Source of the DNA: Echinococcus granulosus
Taxonomy: Eukaryota > Platyhelminthes > Cestoda > Cyclophyllidea > Taeniidae
Reading direction: 5' to 3'
Assembly (NCBI RefSeq): GCF_000524195.1
Contig: NW_020170556.1
Location: 72,426 to 136,425 of the forward strand
Length of the DNA stretch: 64,000 bases
The notes beneath the pieces are model-generated. The model had not been told where the DNA came from and made no database searches. It saw only the letters and a program-made list of their open reading frames with translations. Positions 39,001 through 51,800 of this stretch are shown piece after piece. Within the stretch, counting starts at the first letter, position 1; each line of letters begins with the position of its first letter. The position numbers and the translations under genes were made by a program.

Positions 39001-42000
39001 GAAAAATAGTAGGAGGATCACCAATAAAGGTCGTTTTGAACCGGAAAATAAAGCACTAAAAGGAGTTATTGCAGTCCCTTATTAATCCATGATCAAGGTA
39101 TCCGCAAGTTTCTCCCAGAAGAAGCCTTCAATAATTTCGCTGTTGTATGAGATTTTGGCGCCTCCTTAGTTTTTTCTGTAGAGGGCATCAGCTTTAAAGA
39201 TGTCGAACAAACACAGAAAACAGAGATATACAGGCGATCTGCCCTTAATCACAATCATCATTTTTCTGGTTGTCGGTGAAAAGCTGCACGCTCTAAAATT
39301 AAAATGGCAAGACGTTTGCATGGGGTATTCGTTTTTATTAAGTAGAATTCTGTAATTATGTAGTTTAAATTAGTAGACGGAAGGTACCATGGAAATTGTT
39401 AGTCATGGCTAACAGTTTTAATTGAATTTTGCTTTAGATGAATGATTAGATGGCAGTAATGCACCTAGAGCGATCCTAGATGAGTCAACAATGATTGCGC
39501 GTGTTAAGAAAATGTTGCTAGGTGGTTACTAATTGCAAATGTCGGCCTTCTCCTTAGCAAGATACCTTCAGTCCAACTCTAATTGCCTCCAGAGTTGAGT
39601 TGCTCTGGTCTCCGACAGCAAACACACCTTGCACATCATCTATCCAAAGACCCGCAGAAGTCCTCGACTTCAGTGACGATGAAGAGGAAGAGGAGGATGA
39701 TAGATGCTGCAGGGAGACGAGGGGTTTCCCCCTGGCAAAGGAACGCTATGGGACTTATGTCTCCACCCCTCCGCCTCTCCTTCGCGACTCAATATGGCTC
39801 TTCTGCGGTGCCGATGGAATGCGCATCTGGTTGCCTCTAGACACCAGCTCGGTACGACGGTCCTCTGGAGGTGCGTCTGAGGTTCCACTCCCCTCAGGTG
39901 TGGACAAGAAGTCTCCTGGGGTGTACATTCCCCTTGGAACTGCTTTGAAAGCCTCCAGACGTGTGATGGTTTCTCTTGGGTTGGATGAACTTTCGTATCC
40001 GTTGGGTGAGACATTGAATCAAGTTTTAAGTTATTAAGTATTGCTGCTAATTGACATGTGGTTTGACAAATGCTTACCACTTTTACAATAGCTGCTTTCA
40101 ACTGTTCGCTCAAAATAATAAACTTCTTATGAAGTGTTGATGTTTTAAGCGAGCAGAAATGTCTGCGGTTGGATGTGCGTAAACTTTTTTTTCATTTTTT
40201 CTACTACCCCCGGGGTTATCTCATCCCTTCTCCCCTTTCTTAGTCATTTTCCCCGACAAAGCCGTCTTTGTAACTGTTCAGAGTGATTACTTGCGAGTGG
40301 ACCGTTCCTACTCAGATTTGCTGGCCGACCCCTGCATTCAAATGCCCTGCTGCTGTGTCACTTTTAAGGTATCATTGCTTTAGCAAGTGCAATTTCTTAG
40401 AAGGGAGGATTGCATCCTTTTACTTGAGATATACTTCACTTTTTTGAATTTTTTTTATACCAAAATGGCCTTGGATTGATTAAACACTGGGTCCTCTTTT
40501 AAACGGCAACCAGCTTGGCGTTTTTATATTTTTTTTATCATTTTGGCGCTTCTAATAGCCTTTAGTTTTCAGACCAACTTATTCCTGCCACATCTGCTGA
40601 AGGACTTGCTGCGTAAAAAGTAAGCTAAATCTTCGTGGAATTTCGTCAAGTTTATTCATTACTAAATCACTTACTCCTGGTTAATCCTTCTTGCAACAAT
40701 TGCGTGATGCTAAGGATGAGTAAAAATGCGTTTTTTGCTAGCAGCATTTGCTTTGTGAAATTAATACACCAGCTCTAGTAAACCCTTAGCTTTTGAATGT
40801 AGGCCTGGTATATTTTTGCGGTATTTTGCAGATTTTCGTTACTTTATGCAATTCCACTCTTGAGGCGCTTAAAGTAACCGAATCCATCGCAAACTATGCT
40901 TAAATCGACAGCCAAGTATGACTTGACAGCTACTCTTGCATGATTGAAATATTTCCAGAAAGGTCTATAAGACAATAGATCGTGTTATAGTGGATAGGTT
41001 TTATCTCACGAATCGAGTCTGCTTTTACTGCTACTGCTCTATATCATATTTATTGCCAATCCTGGGTAGAATGTTTGGACGGATTTGTAACCGTCGCTCC
41101 CGCAAACAAATCTAGCGAAATTGTACACTAAGCCTAAACTTGGAAACTCGCTTGCCATATTTGGCAGATGTTGTGTCAACTAATTGCCATGTCGCTTGGA
41201 CGTTTAAATATTTCATTTAATACTTAATAAAATATAAAAATTCCATTTACTGCGATGCCTTCAGTTCCATTTTTTTCCCACGCTGCTGTTGAGGTGGTAG
41301 GATTCATTCGTTTTTGAATAATTTATTTTTGACTTACTAAAAACAGGCCTTTGTAACCTCGGATCCAGCTTCGCTAAATGTGAAATTCTTTTCTCCGATT
41401 TCCTTAGTAGTGTTGATTGTTGTTTGTTTATTTCAGCTTGTCAGATGTGGCCTATGACCTTGCCGCCGCTTACCAGTACCTGCCCTACTTCCAGCATATT
41501 CTTGAATTGCTCCTTCATCAGGTTCTCGAAGAAGAGGCGACATCCAAATATCCCATTCCAGGTCAGTTTCTCATGAGCTGCTAGTCCACATTAATGCAAC
41601 TTCTTGTGATTTTTCTGTTTTTTTTTCGCAGCCGTTTATTCTAAATGCTTGTGCCACCATACAAGTCGAATGTCTAATTTTCGCCCTTCATTGACGGGTA
41701 CTTTCAGTAGGACCTCTCTATACTACTCCTATTTGTTACTGGATCCCAAACTCAAAGTTATTGGATCCTGTGGTAGTTATTTGGGTTGAAGTGGGCTCAT
41801 TTTGTTTACTTCCGTTTAGTTTTGTAGAGTAAAAGGGGGTTTCATCTGCTCTTTTTGGGATTTTCATATCGTTTCTTAGAATTTTGCTCTTTTTTATAAT
41901 CCCTGGTCACCGTACTTGGAGGTCCAATTTTAGTTTGAGCACTTAGTTCTCCTGATTTGATAGATTATCATGCCAAATCTAACCTCTGTATTTGGGTAGA

Positions 42001-45000
42001 TTTCTCACCTACCGGTAGAACTGTCCGCATCCTGTTGCAGACGGTTGGTTCTCCGGTTTCTAATCTATCCTTAGCTGTACCCTTAATCTAATTTCCTTTT
42101 GAGACGCCAAACCATCGTCTGATTAGCATCATTACCTATTAAACTGATCTTTTTACGATGCTACGATATTGCTGATAAGTTTGCTTTAGTTAATGAAGGA
42201 GATTGCTACTTTAATTCTCCTTTTAGATCCTCTATTGCCCCAAGTGACAGCCTTTGTCGAGCAGTTTCCACACTTCCTCGACGTGGTTGTGCAGTGCACC
42301 CGCAAGACTGAGGTCACATGGTGGCGCTACCTCTTCTGCGCCCTCGGAAGACGACCCAAGGACATCTTTGACCACGCCATCTCCTTGGAGCAGTTGGATA
42401 CTGCGGCTTCCTGTTTGGTCATTCTACAGAACTCTGAGACGCAGGCCACATGCAAACAAGTACGGATTGGCATTTCCATTATTCTTGATGTTCGGTGAAG
42501 AGCTTTTGACGTATGTAAAACAGCCTTGCATTATGTATCCTAGCTACCACCAAAGAGGTTTTACCATTTCAGCAGCAACGAAGAAGCATGGTGGGTGAAA
42601 GGGAATGAAATCATCGAGGTCGTTCTTAACAACTTTCAGGTGCCAATCCAGTCAGGTTTATTAAAAGTTTAGACAACGGGTTTTCAAAATCCTTTCTTGG
42701 TTTGTAGTTTACGTAGGGCTGTTTGTACTACATTCAAACTTCACCCATTTGCTTGAGGCGTGCTCCTCGCTATCCGTAGCTGGACCAGATCCACCAAAAG
42801 CCTTCCATGTGTTAAGTTTCAGATAATTTTTGTTGAGCCTGACGAAAGTTAAAAACTGCCGAGAGGAGTCCCTTATCATCTTTCATATTATTTGTAATCT
42901 TAGGTATGATTTCGTTTCCAAAGTTCGCTTCAATCACATCTTTGATAAATAATAATAATTTTATGAACATTCTCTAATGTATTGTTCCCAAGTATAGCTC
43001 AGATTTGAAGAGGAACATGAGTCATTCGGGTTTATTTAATGACTCCACAATACATCCATGTAAAAATATTAAGCCGAAGGGCTCATAATGTCAAACGAAG
43101 TGTTAGAAGTAGCGATACAACGTCCCTATCATGTGAAAACCAGAAAATACCAAACTAAAGTGTGTTAGAAGACGAGGTCGTAGGTTTACGGATGTTTCAT
43201 GTTCTGTAATGCCAATTATTGTGTCAAGCACTTGAGACGCCAAGCGACTTCTCAACTCTGTCGCATCAGCATGCTCGTTTATGCCTGCTTTCAGTGTGCT
43301 CTGCTCCTCCTCGAAACGGCGATTAGGCAGTCTCAGTGGCATCATGTGAGGGATCTTAGGCGCTTCCTTAAGGCCACAAGTGAGTTCTTCTTTGCTTATA
43401 CAGTCTTGTCCATACGCACACTTCCACCGCGTTTTTTCCTCGAAATAAGAAAATTTTTTTATTCATAAGACGAATTCTTTCGATTGAAATCCCAGGTGTT
43501 TAACTTTGCCTTAACACAGCGCTTTCCGAGCATTCAAAGGATGTGCTCAACGAAGTGGACACTTTTGTGGAACACACCAAATGCCGTTTCCTGCAAGAGG
43601 GTTCATGGAAGTCTCTGGAGGAGATCTTTGCCAATCTTTCGCCCCCGTCTTCTCTCCAAGTCCCCGTTTTCACAATGCAGGACGGTCTGTCGGAACCGGC
43701 AGAGGCTCTCAACTCCTTTCTGCCTCAGTGGCTCCTAGCCAATCGGTGTGCTCTCCAATCTCGTACATGCTCCTCCTCACTAAGAGCTTGTGTTACTAAG
43801 ATAGTTTTTTTTCTTATTTTAGCGAGCACGTAATGCATGTAGATGACTGGCCACGGTGCTTTCTTCGTCTGCACTCCGATTTTGGTTGGTTCCTGTCCAT
43901 TGGAATTCAAAAAGAGGATGTTCTTGCCTGTACACAGAAGAGACCAGGCTTTGCACAAGCTGTCAATGGCATGAGGACAGATTCCATTGCCAATTCGGAG
44001 ACCTATTCGTCTATACGGTGAGTTTGTTTCATAAAGTTCATAAATATTGTCAGTTGCCTTTCAAATGTGTATGCAGTATTTGAAGTGGGATGTGCTATTG
44101 GTGCAGGAATTCGACATTACTCGATCGGAATTGTGCTGCTTTCGTACTCCACTCAGGTTGGCAATGCTCTCATTCACTATTTTGTAAATGGTCTGAGGAA
44201 ACGCTATTTTTGCACGCAAATGATATTTGCCATTGAGAATTCCGCAACATGTTGAGTGTGATTGTGTGCATACTCAGGGTTCAATTTTGTCCCTCTAAAG
44301 TAGTACTTCATCCATCTTCCGCTACTGGTGAATATCAACAGGCCAAAAATGAAGAGTTTTTAAGAGAATATTCAAGTGGATTGTGTTTCGTGGTAAAATG
44401 GAATATCTGACACCTGTTCACGTGTGATCTGAAAGGCCTCCATTGTTTTTTCCCTCCTGTGTAGCTAGCTCACTTTTGAATTTGAATTCCACATTCCGAG
44501 TTAACCTGTGTATTTATTAATATATCGGTTAGACAATCTGTATTCCAAGTATGGCAAGAAACGTAGACTTAACTGAATTTGTGCTTTTGATGGTGACGAT
44601 AACTCCCCATTATACTAAAAAAAGAAATGAAATCACTAAAAAGTGTATGAACTCAAAATTATCTCCTCTTCCACCTCATTGAGTTACCGTAGCTCTTAAT
44701 GAGCCATGCAAATTTCGTACTCATTGGTATGAAATAACATTAGCAAGAGTTATTTAAATGGAGGTAAGTAAGCTTCGATGCTTGGCCCTGATGCTGTTTG
44801 ACCAAATCTACCCTTCATTACCACCATCAACATTGCCAATGCTTTATGCATCTTTTTTTATCTGCTTTTATAATAGGCATTATAACTCGACTGAGGAAGC
44901 TCCCACTTTCTATGAGGCGTTGCGAGCGCAGCAACAGGTCCTTCTGCTCCTGAATCATCTCCTTATGGTGATTCGCGAGCTTAAGCCCCCGACTCCCGAG

Positions 45001-45766
45001 TCGTTTTTTGGCCCTTCAGAAGAGGCCCTCTTTTGTTGGACCCTCATCGTAGCCATTCTTCAGATGGACAAAGAGGCCGTCATTAGCGTCTTCTCTCTTC
45101 TGCTCAAAACGGGTGTCCATCCCACCAATGGCATTGATGCCATTCCTTCTTCTTCGGCGTCGTCGTCATCATCACCACCGACACTCCTCCGTCGCATCTT
45201 GAACGGCATTGAAGCATTGGAGCGCTTAATTTCTGCCGACCCGCAGGCCACTCCTGAGTACTCCAACTTTTTCACTGAACTAAAACCGATCATCCGGTGT
45301 GTTTGGAGTAATTTTCATAATCCATGTCGTCTTATTTCACCTCACGATGTTTTGAGGGAGTTCAATCTTTGTTAGGCTAACAAGAAAAGCGTCCATTTTT
45401 ATATGAAACCACATTTAATTATTCATCAAATCGAGGCTTCTGCGTCTGCAGGATAGACACTACGATTCCTGAAAGCATTACCACGAGGTATTACAACCCT
45501 TGTGTGAAATCAGTCGACTTCTAGCATGAGATTAACCGTTAAGTTCACACAGTGTAAGTAGCCTACTTCCAGTGTAATTGCCGATAGGCATTGCACTAGT
45601 TTTGAGGATTACATTGCGGAACTTTGTTTAAAGTCTTGACAGCATTTAATCGTAGACAGCGGATACATGTCGAATTGATTAACTGGTACAGCGTCTTTTA
45701 ATTGTTTACTCTCCGACTCGCAGGAAAGTCGTTCAACCCTTCATGGAACAAAAAGCGCGTTGGTGA
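30079..45766 (+). CDS. RIC1: RIC1, Rab6 GEF complex subunit, copy 1 with chimeric 3' end
   Basis: Forms with RGP1 the exchange factor for Rab6 in endosome-to-Golgi retrograde traffic. Twenty-six exons keep frame: 30079-30213, 30244-30351, 30387-30454, 30495-30566, 30624-30748, 30785-30918, 30959-31050, 31092-31180, 31998-32173, 32311-32580, 32888-33022, 34788-34995, 36003-36067, 36153-36324, 36852-36980, 37360-37550, 39558-40005, 40244-40368, 40573-40619, 41437-41561, 42227-42459, 43295-43379, 43520-43745, 43823-44017, 44877-45296, 45724-45766. That is 1371 residues (human 1423). The N-terminal propeller shows AWSPDGYCLAVAW, MALWSVFGS and GGLAWWGRF. The Ric1 alpha-helical region shows IWLFCGADGMRIWLPL, LPYFQHILELLLHQVLEEEATS and DTAASCLVILQNSE. 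Residues about 762-771 form an acidic insert. The final residues ARW and the stop derive from the first bases of duplication copy 2, so the native C-terminus is missing. Confidence 0.92.
31335..31793 (+). repeat. 450-bp interspersed repeat in RIC1 intron 8, copy 1
   Basis: Same orientation as, and nearly identical to, 15029-15478. It lies wholly within intron 8 (31181-31997) and sense to RIC1, enlarging an intron that would otherwise be under 400 nt. Absence of frame or terminal structure is as described for the first copy. Confidence 0.8.
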
Positions 45767-46636
45767 TTTGCTTTACCGTAGGTTTAATTATATAGGCATT
45801 TCCGTCCTTGCAGATTGCCCTTCCGCTAGAGGATACATCCTTAAAGCCGTCTCAGTTGCTCTTTAACTCAGGAAGCCATAGATTTCCTACCAAACTTGCT
45901 TAAACGTAACCCATCAAAAACTTCATGCTTATGTATCTTTCATAATATTTAGAGAGTGGACTTAACTCGTTCCAAATAGACGCAATGTAGTCTATTACAC
46001 TTTAGTGCCGCACGATATAACCCAATTTTATTAATGAATACATTCTTGTAGTGAGTTTTAACAACACTCTACGGTATAACAGTGCGCAAAAATGAAGTCC
46101 CAAAAGTCAAAATTACGAATCAGTGGCCAAACAATGTTGCTACTCATTTGCCTTAGTGAGAATCTGCATAAGTTATAGTGTCCTTGTTTTATTTGAAATG
46201 AAACTAAGCCAAAGCATACTGATAGATCATTTCACCATGTTTTCTTCCACCTCGGCCTTCGTTCCCATGGTAATGTCATGAACGGGGTAAAGTGGTCAGC
46301 CTCATGCTCGTCTAAAGTACACTTCTTCCTCAAATTAGATGACGTATGTTCAGTCAGTTAACTCAGTGATTCTTCTCTAAGCGGGGTATTCGAGCAAAAT
46401 TATATATGGTGAATGTGAAGAAGAGCTGGGAGGCTCTATGCATGGGTCGAGGGACACTCGACGGAATGGAAGTAAAATTTGTCTTAGCTAGAGTGCCTAG
46501 GCATTTCAATACGGACATGAACTATTTAGGTCATGGGATCTTAAACCATTTTCTACTTTTTTAAATGCACATTACTGTAATGCTTCAACTATTTGCTTAA
46601 TGTTTCATTCTGGTTTTAAGGACACTTAGGGCTCAG

Positions 46637-46916
46637 CGATTGCGCTTCTCCTGGGTGGCATGGCCTCCGGGCCGTGCCAATAGCCCTCCAATCCTTATAT
46701 ACATCAGCAACACATCATCTGTCCCAGTATTACTGCAAAAGGCTGGTTGTTTAACTCTCGATATTGGGAAAGGTGTCAATTTGGATGTCCTCCATCGCGC
46801 CTTCGCTGGGTCGGCTGGCCTCCGAGCCATGCCACTAGCCTCAAGCCCTACTGTATATCGAAAGTAAATGTTCTGCCCAAGTATTGTACCTTCCGTATTC
46901 TTTATAAAAATCTCGG
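46637..46916 (-). mobile_element. TRIM-like element in RIC1 5' flank, copy 2
   Basis: Duplicate of 27893-28172 carried within unit 2; no difference was seen. It did not arise by independent transposition. Confidence 0.6.
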
Positions 46917-47586
46917 TTCGCTACACTTGTAACAGAGGAGAGCCTGTCCGATTGTGAAGGGCAATTATCTTTATTTCTACTGCTGGATGATAGACCGTAG
47001 CTGGTGGAAGAAGTACACACGACGCGTATAATCAAATTGGCAGCGGCCCCTCACAGAAGGACTGAAAATGACATCTACTTACGGCAACCATCCTAGTCTC
47101 GATGTCTGCAGGAATGCTATTAACAACGAAAGTGGCACTAGCCGTGAACCAACTGAAGTTTCATTACAGAGTTGCCTACCGTGCCTGCATGAAGGCATTA
47201 AATATGAAAACACGCGTTACTGGTTGACATTTTGCTAGCCGGGTGGAAACTAGATAGTTGTGGAGAACGGCTTGGCAAGGAGGAATAGAAGTATAACTCT
47301 ACTCCCACGGAACCATGTTAAAGTCCGTCCTCTGTTACAAAATTCTGCTTTTGGACCAGTGCTTACGCATCTAGCTATGGGTACTTGTAAGGGATCAGTG
47401 GCTTTACAGTCAAGCATCTTCTCGATGGCATTAGACATCGACAGCTGGAACGCTCGGGTCTTGGATGTTTTGCACAGCATCGATTACGTTGCGATGTGCA
47501 GGAGGTACGCCGTGGACGACGTTCATAAGTGGGGAGGGGCTTTGCAATACGTTCGTTGATTAACTCCCGGATTCGGAAACGGGCGA

Positions 47587-47664
47587 TTTGGGGTTCCCGA
47601 CATTGCAATGCCGGGCGGTCTAACATCAGAGCCATACCATCAGCCCTGACGGATTATATACAGT
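47587..47664 (-). repeat. TRIM-like fragment, copy 2
   Basis: Duplicate of the tentative fragment at 28843-28920. Confidence 0.3.
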
Positions 47665-48822
47665 GAGCCTAGGTATGACGCCTTCTCTCATGTTCGGGTT
47701 TGCATTAAGATGCCACATTTAATAAAATAAATCGTCATAAACACTGTCTGAAAACCAAAAACTACTTGAAATAAACTTTGCAAACCATAAAAATGCAAAA
47801 ACACCAAAAACTTTAACTTTCTGATGTATATTAATGAAAGTGAGGTTAATAAATGCATTTGTTCACTATGAAGCATAATAAAAGCGTGATTTCTGTTCAC
47901 TTTAAAGTATTTCTTTAACTTATACCTATGCTTTTTTGGCAAAACATATATCATATAATTAAGGGTTTAAAAATCTACGGTATATGCAATGGCTCAAATT
48001 CCTGACGCTTTACAATATTTTGTTCTCTAACTCATTTCGATTGTGTAATTTTCATAAAATGTTTATGCATGATGCTATTTTACCACCCACGATTCCATAA
48101 GTGCTCACTGCTAGGTGCGACTATCTAAACACTACGTTTAATGATAATTGGCTCCTCCAAAATCTTTTTATTAGCCCTAATATGTGCCGCGCAATTTGCT
48201 CAGACCGATGTAATCGGGTAATGAATTTGTGGAATGTTGTTGCTTTCTCCATGCAGTAACCTTATTTGTTCTCCGATTTTCGAAGTACTCAACTTTAAAT
48301 AAATAGATTTTTCTGTTTCTTACTTGTTGTAGTACCCTTGTTCGCCAACCAGGTCCGTTTTTCTATCCCACCGTTGCCTTTTTAAGAACGTGGATGTGAC
48401 TAGCCTTCTGTCTAGTCACTATTCACTGGAGGAGCTTAAAAGAAAGAGCTTTGGCCTTTATTGAGTTTCTCTAAGTCGATATAAGTGCCTTTTGGAGTGT
48501 AGCTCTGAATAGTTTTGCATCTTTGGGCCGTGCTTCTCTGATATCGGTAATTTCATTCATACCTGTCGCTCACCTTCTGTTTAAGATGATTATCACCTGA
48601 GATTTTAATCTGTCTATCCCTTGATGCACTAAGGCTGAAAAGCGTACCCATTGGTTGGCTCCGTCACTGTGCTATTGTCTTGAATTTTTTCGCTCTGGTA
48701 ATTTCGAATATACTTAGTCTACTTGAGGTTTGTTGTTTTGGAACTCGAGTACTTTGTTTACGCTTTCATAACTCATGAATCATTTTTCAGCAAATAACCG
48801 GTTCTCTCTTTAAGGTGGTGTA

Positions 48823-51800
48823 ATGTACTACTTTACGAACTCGCCCACAATTCTTACTGACCTACCCAATGACCTTACTTGTTCAATTGCCTCCACTGAT
48901 GACGGCAGGTTCATTGCCGTGTCTGTGAATAATGATGTCTACTTTCACTGTCAAAAGGTAGACACTCCATGATCATTCATTTCTCAGTCACTGACCCTTC
49001 TCGGCCTGTATCGACACAAACCTCAGTCTGTGGAAGCCGGTGGAAATTTTGTGTATATCGCCTGGAATAGCACTAGTGATATTCTTCTTCTTAGAGTAAC
49101 TACCTTCTTACACCACTCTAATTTTCCTAGACTGACTTAGGATTCCTATTTCTTGTCTACTTGTCACTGAGAGAATTAGACCAACTAGATCTTGAAAAGT
49201 AGGTGAAGGGTTCGGAAAATTACTAACCATTTCCACAGATCTGCTCGAATCCACTATGAAATAACGGTAAAATCGGTAAAATCCTTGCAGAAATTGGGTC
49301 AGTTTTTTTGGTGAGTCTGTGGTCTCAGTAAGTAACCGTTCTTCCATAGTTGCATTCCAACTTGCAGTAAAATAATCGCCGGAGACAGGAGCGGTCGTGT
49401 GTTCTGTCTCAATTGGCTCGGGGAGGTGCTGCAACAAGAGGGTTTTGATCTTCATGCCATTGCCATTCAATCGGAGTTCGGTAGCAATGCAGGTAACACC
49501 CCTCCTCCGACTTCTGCTATCTTTTCAGTTACGAGTCACATTGACCTGTCTGTGAACTGCCAGAATTTTCACTGGGCACCCACATTGGGCGGCTTTCTTG
49601 TCACTCTCACAAACCGTAGACTGCTCTTGGTCATCCTTCCCCTATCTAGACTGATTCCTGAGGTTTGTTTGAGTTTCCTTCCCCTCTTTTATTCGGTCTT
49701 AGTGCATAAGGGTGATTTGGTTGACCTCTGTGGAAGATCCTTCTGCCATCTCTGTCAATAGTCGATTTCGAGGCTTCGCCGTTGGAACCTCTAAGTGAGT
49801 TTGTGTCTGTCAGACGCAGTTAATCACTTTTTCAGGGGTCAAATAACCTTTTATCACTTGGAGGAGACGTCCAACATGCCCATTAGCTCGCTGAAGTTTC
49901 GCCTTCCTGATCCTGTCAGGCATGGTAAGTTGTCGTTGCCAAAAAATACGGGGACGGTTCAGCTAAGCACACAATTTATTTGTGCTTTTCTGTATTCTTG
50001 TGCTGCTGATTACTCATTCTTGTCGAATTCTTAGTTGAAATGGCTCATTAATTTGCGTAATTTGAACTTATCTAGGTGACTTCGTTGTTAACACTGTAGC
50101 CATTTATCCTATCGTTTGCCAGGTCTCTTAGTTAAACTGCATACCTGTACCTAGCAGGCATATCCCTAATGCTTGGCAGGGCTCCGTGTGAAGGTTTTTG
50201 TTCCTTAATTACTGGAGCTTGTTTCTGACAGAAAATGCATTCTAGTAGCTCATGCTGCCAAATACCATTGTTAATCCGCTACAGTTGAAGTGAATTCAAA
50301 GCATGCTCGTTGGTTGAAGAAAATACTGTAACGAAACTTAATTAGAATCCATTGCATCAAGAAGGAGGAAAACACTTGGGTAGGGTCCAATTCTGATACT
50401 TAGTGATCTCATAAACAGGTTTTTCCCCACGTCTACCTTTTTTAAAGATTTTTATGTGGAAATGAACATTTTTAAAGATTACAAGGTAGATTTTCTGAAG
50501 AAATGTAGGCCAATAAACGGGCTAGTTGGAAAATGCAATTTCAACCCCTTTTAGTCTGATTGGCCCCATTTCACGAAAATGGTTTCGAGGAAGATTTTGG
50601 ATGGCGCACAAGTTCAGTTTTAATGGGGATGTTATGATCGAATTGACATAAATTATATGAATTCTGTAAAGTGCGACAAGTCAATCTCACCACCTTTATT
50701 TCACAGCTGCCGATATCTTCACTTGACCTCCCTCCTCCTAGGTATCGACAAGATGCCAGACTCTGTGAAGACACTGGCATGGTCACCCGACGGTTACTGC
50801 CTTGCTGTGGCGTGGAGCACTCATGGTATGGCTCTGTGGAGTGTTTTCGGCTCATTACTCTACTCCACCCTTCTTGATCAAACTGAAGTCACCCGCTTCC
50901 TTGCTCCCCTCAACTTTGTGAGCTGTTGACTACTTTAAACATTGTCACAATTATCACTTATGTTTAATACCGTTTAATTCAAAATGATAAGTGAAAACTC
51001 AAGTCCCAAGGTCTCCGCCTCAGGACAACAAACAAAATAATTACTTTTTTCCAGTGTTGGACACTGAAGGGGTTCCACTTGTGGACAATTTCCACCTTCG
51101 TCGACGATCAGGATCGCCGTGCGCGGGAGGAGTGTTTGAACGCCTTCAAGGAGCGAATTTTGCACAGCTGCAACCCTCTGCCTCAAACACAGCTTCAGGT
51201 GGCCAAAAATGTGGCGAAAATGCGCTCCGATCTGCATCTTGATGGTGGTAGTGGTGACCACAATCGCAACTTCCTCATGGTTTTTCATTTGGCCAAGTCG
51301 GTTCTTGCTTCCAACCCAACAGAGGTTCGCTTAATCTTCCGTTTTTCAGTCGGTACACCTTTGTCTCCCTTAGGTTTGGAATCAAATTAACTCTTCTGGA
51401 GGTGGTACATTTTTGATCTTGCATTTCGTTGATCGAATCCATCCCATGTCAACTGTTTGCAGTGTTTTCGAATGCCATGCCACTAGACTGGCCCCTTAAA
51501 GATATGCGATAAAAGGCTTACATGATTTGGAAACACGGTTTTTTTTTAGTCGGATTCTATATAAGTTGAATCTGATTTATTGACTCCTTTAAGCATGACT
51601 GAAGATCTGCAGTGGTTGTTATTGGGTTTAGGACAACCACCTACATCTTCTACTGTGCACACCGGACGCTTTTATGGTCACCATTCGACGTTTTCTACAC
51701 TCCCGACGAACCATGCTCCATGTTCCTTTGCCCTTGGCCTACATTCGAGCCAACTTTCCACTCAAGGTATGCTCCTTCTCATCATTCCTATTGAATTGAC

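Larger units (their letters stand above)
27010..45753. repeat. 18,744-bp tandem duplication, unit 1
   Basis: The sequence from 27010 recurs from 45754 with a constant offset of 18,744 bases. All open frames I compared have identical lengths and translations in both copies, so there is no net insertion or deletion over at least 17 kb, and I noticed no substitution. The unit carries about 3 kb of 5' flank and the whole recognised RIC1 gene except what lies 3' of the breakpoint. The left edge is sharp: position 27009 is T where 45753 is A. The junction is not at an assembly gap. It may be a very recent segmental duplication or an assembly duplication. Confidence 0.97.
45767..48822. other. Spacer between the two RIC1 copies
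   Basis: Equivalent to the 5' flank of copy 1, now lying between RIC1 copy 1 and copy 2. It contains the duplicated TRIM-like copies and presumably the RIC1 promoter and leader acceptor, while providing the 3' end for copy 1. No native RIC1 3' UTR or terminator is present for copy 1. Confidence 0.6.

Noticed and set aside
39670..40113. A 147-codon minus-strand frame opposite RIC1 exon 17
   Set aside because: It is antisense to a strongly supported exon and has no motif. The length follows from the GC-rich, low-complexity exon on the other strand.
44758..45375. A 205-codon plus-strand frame beginning with ATG, which could be called a separate gene
   Set aside because: Its first 39 codons lie in RIC1 intron 24. 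The real exon starts at 44877 after a TAATAG acceptor and continues the RIC1 frame from exon 24. Its last part past 45296 is intron as well.
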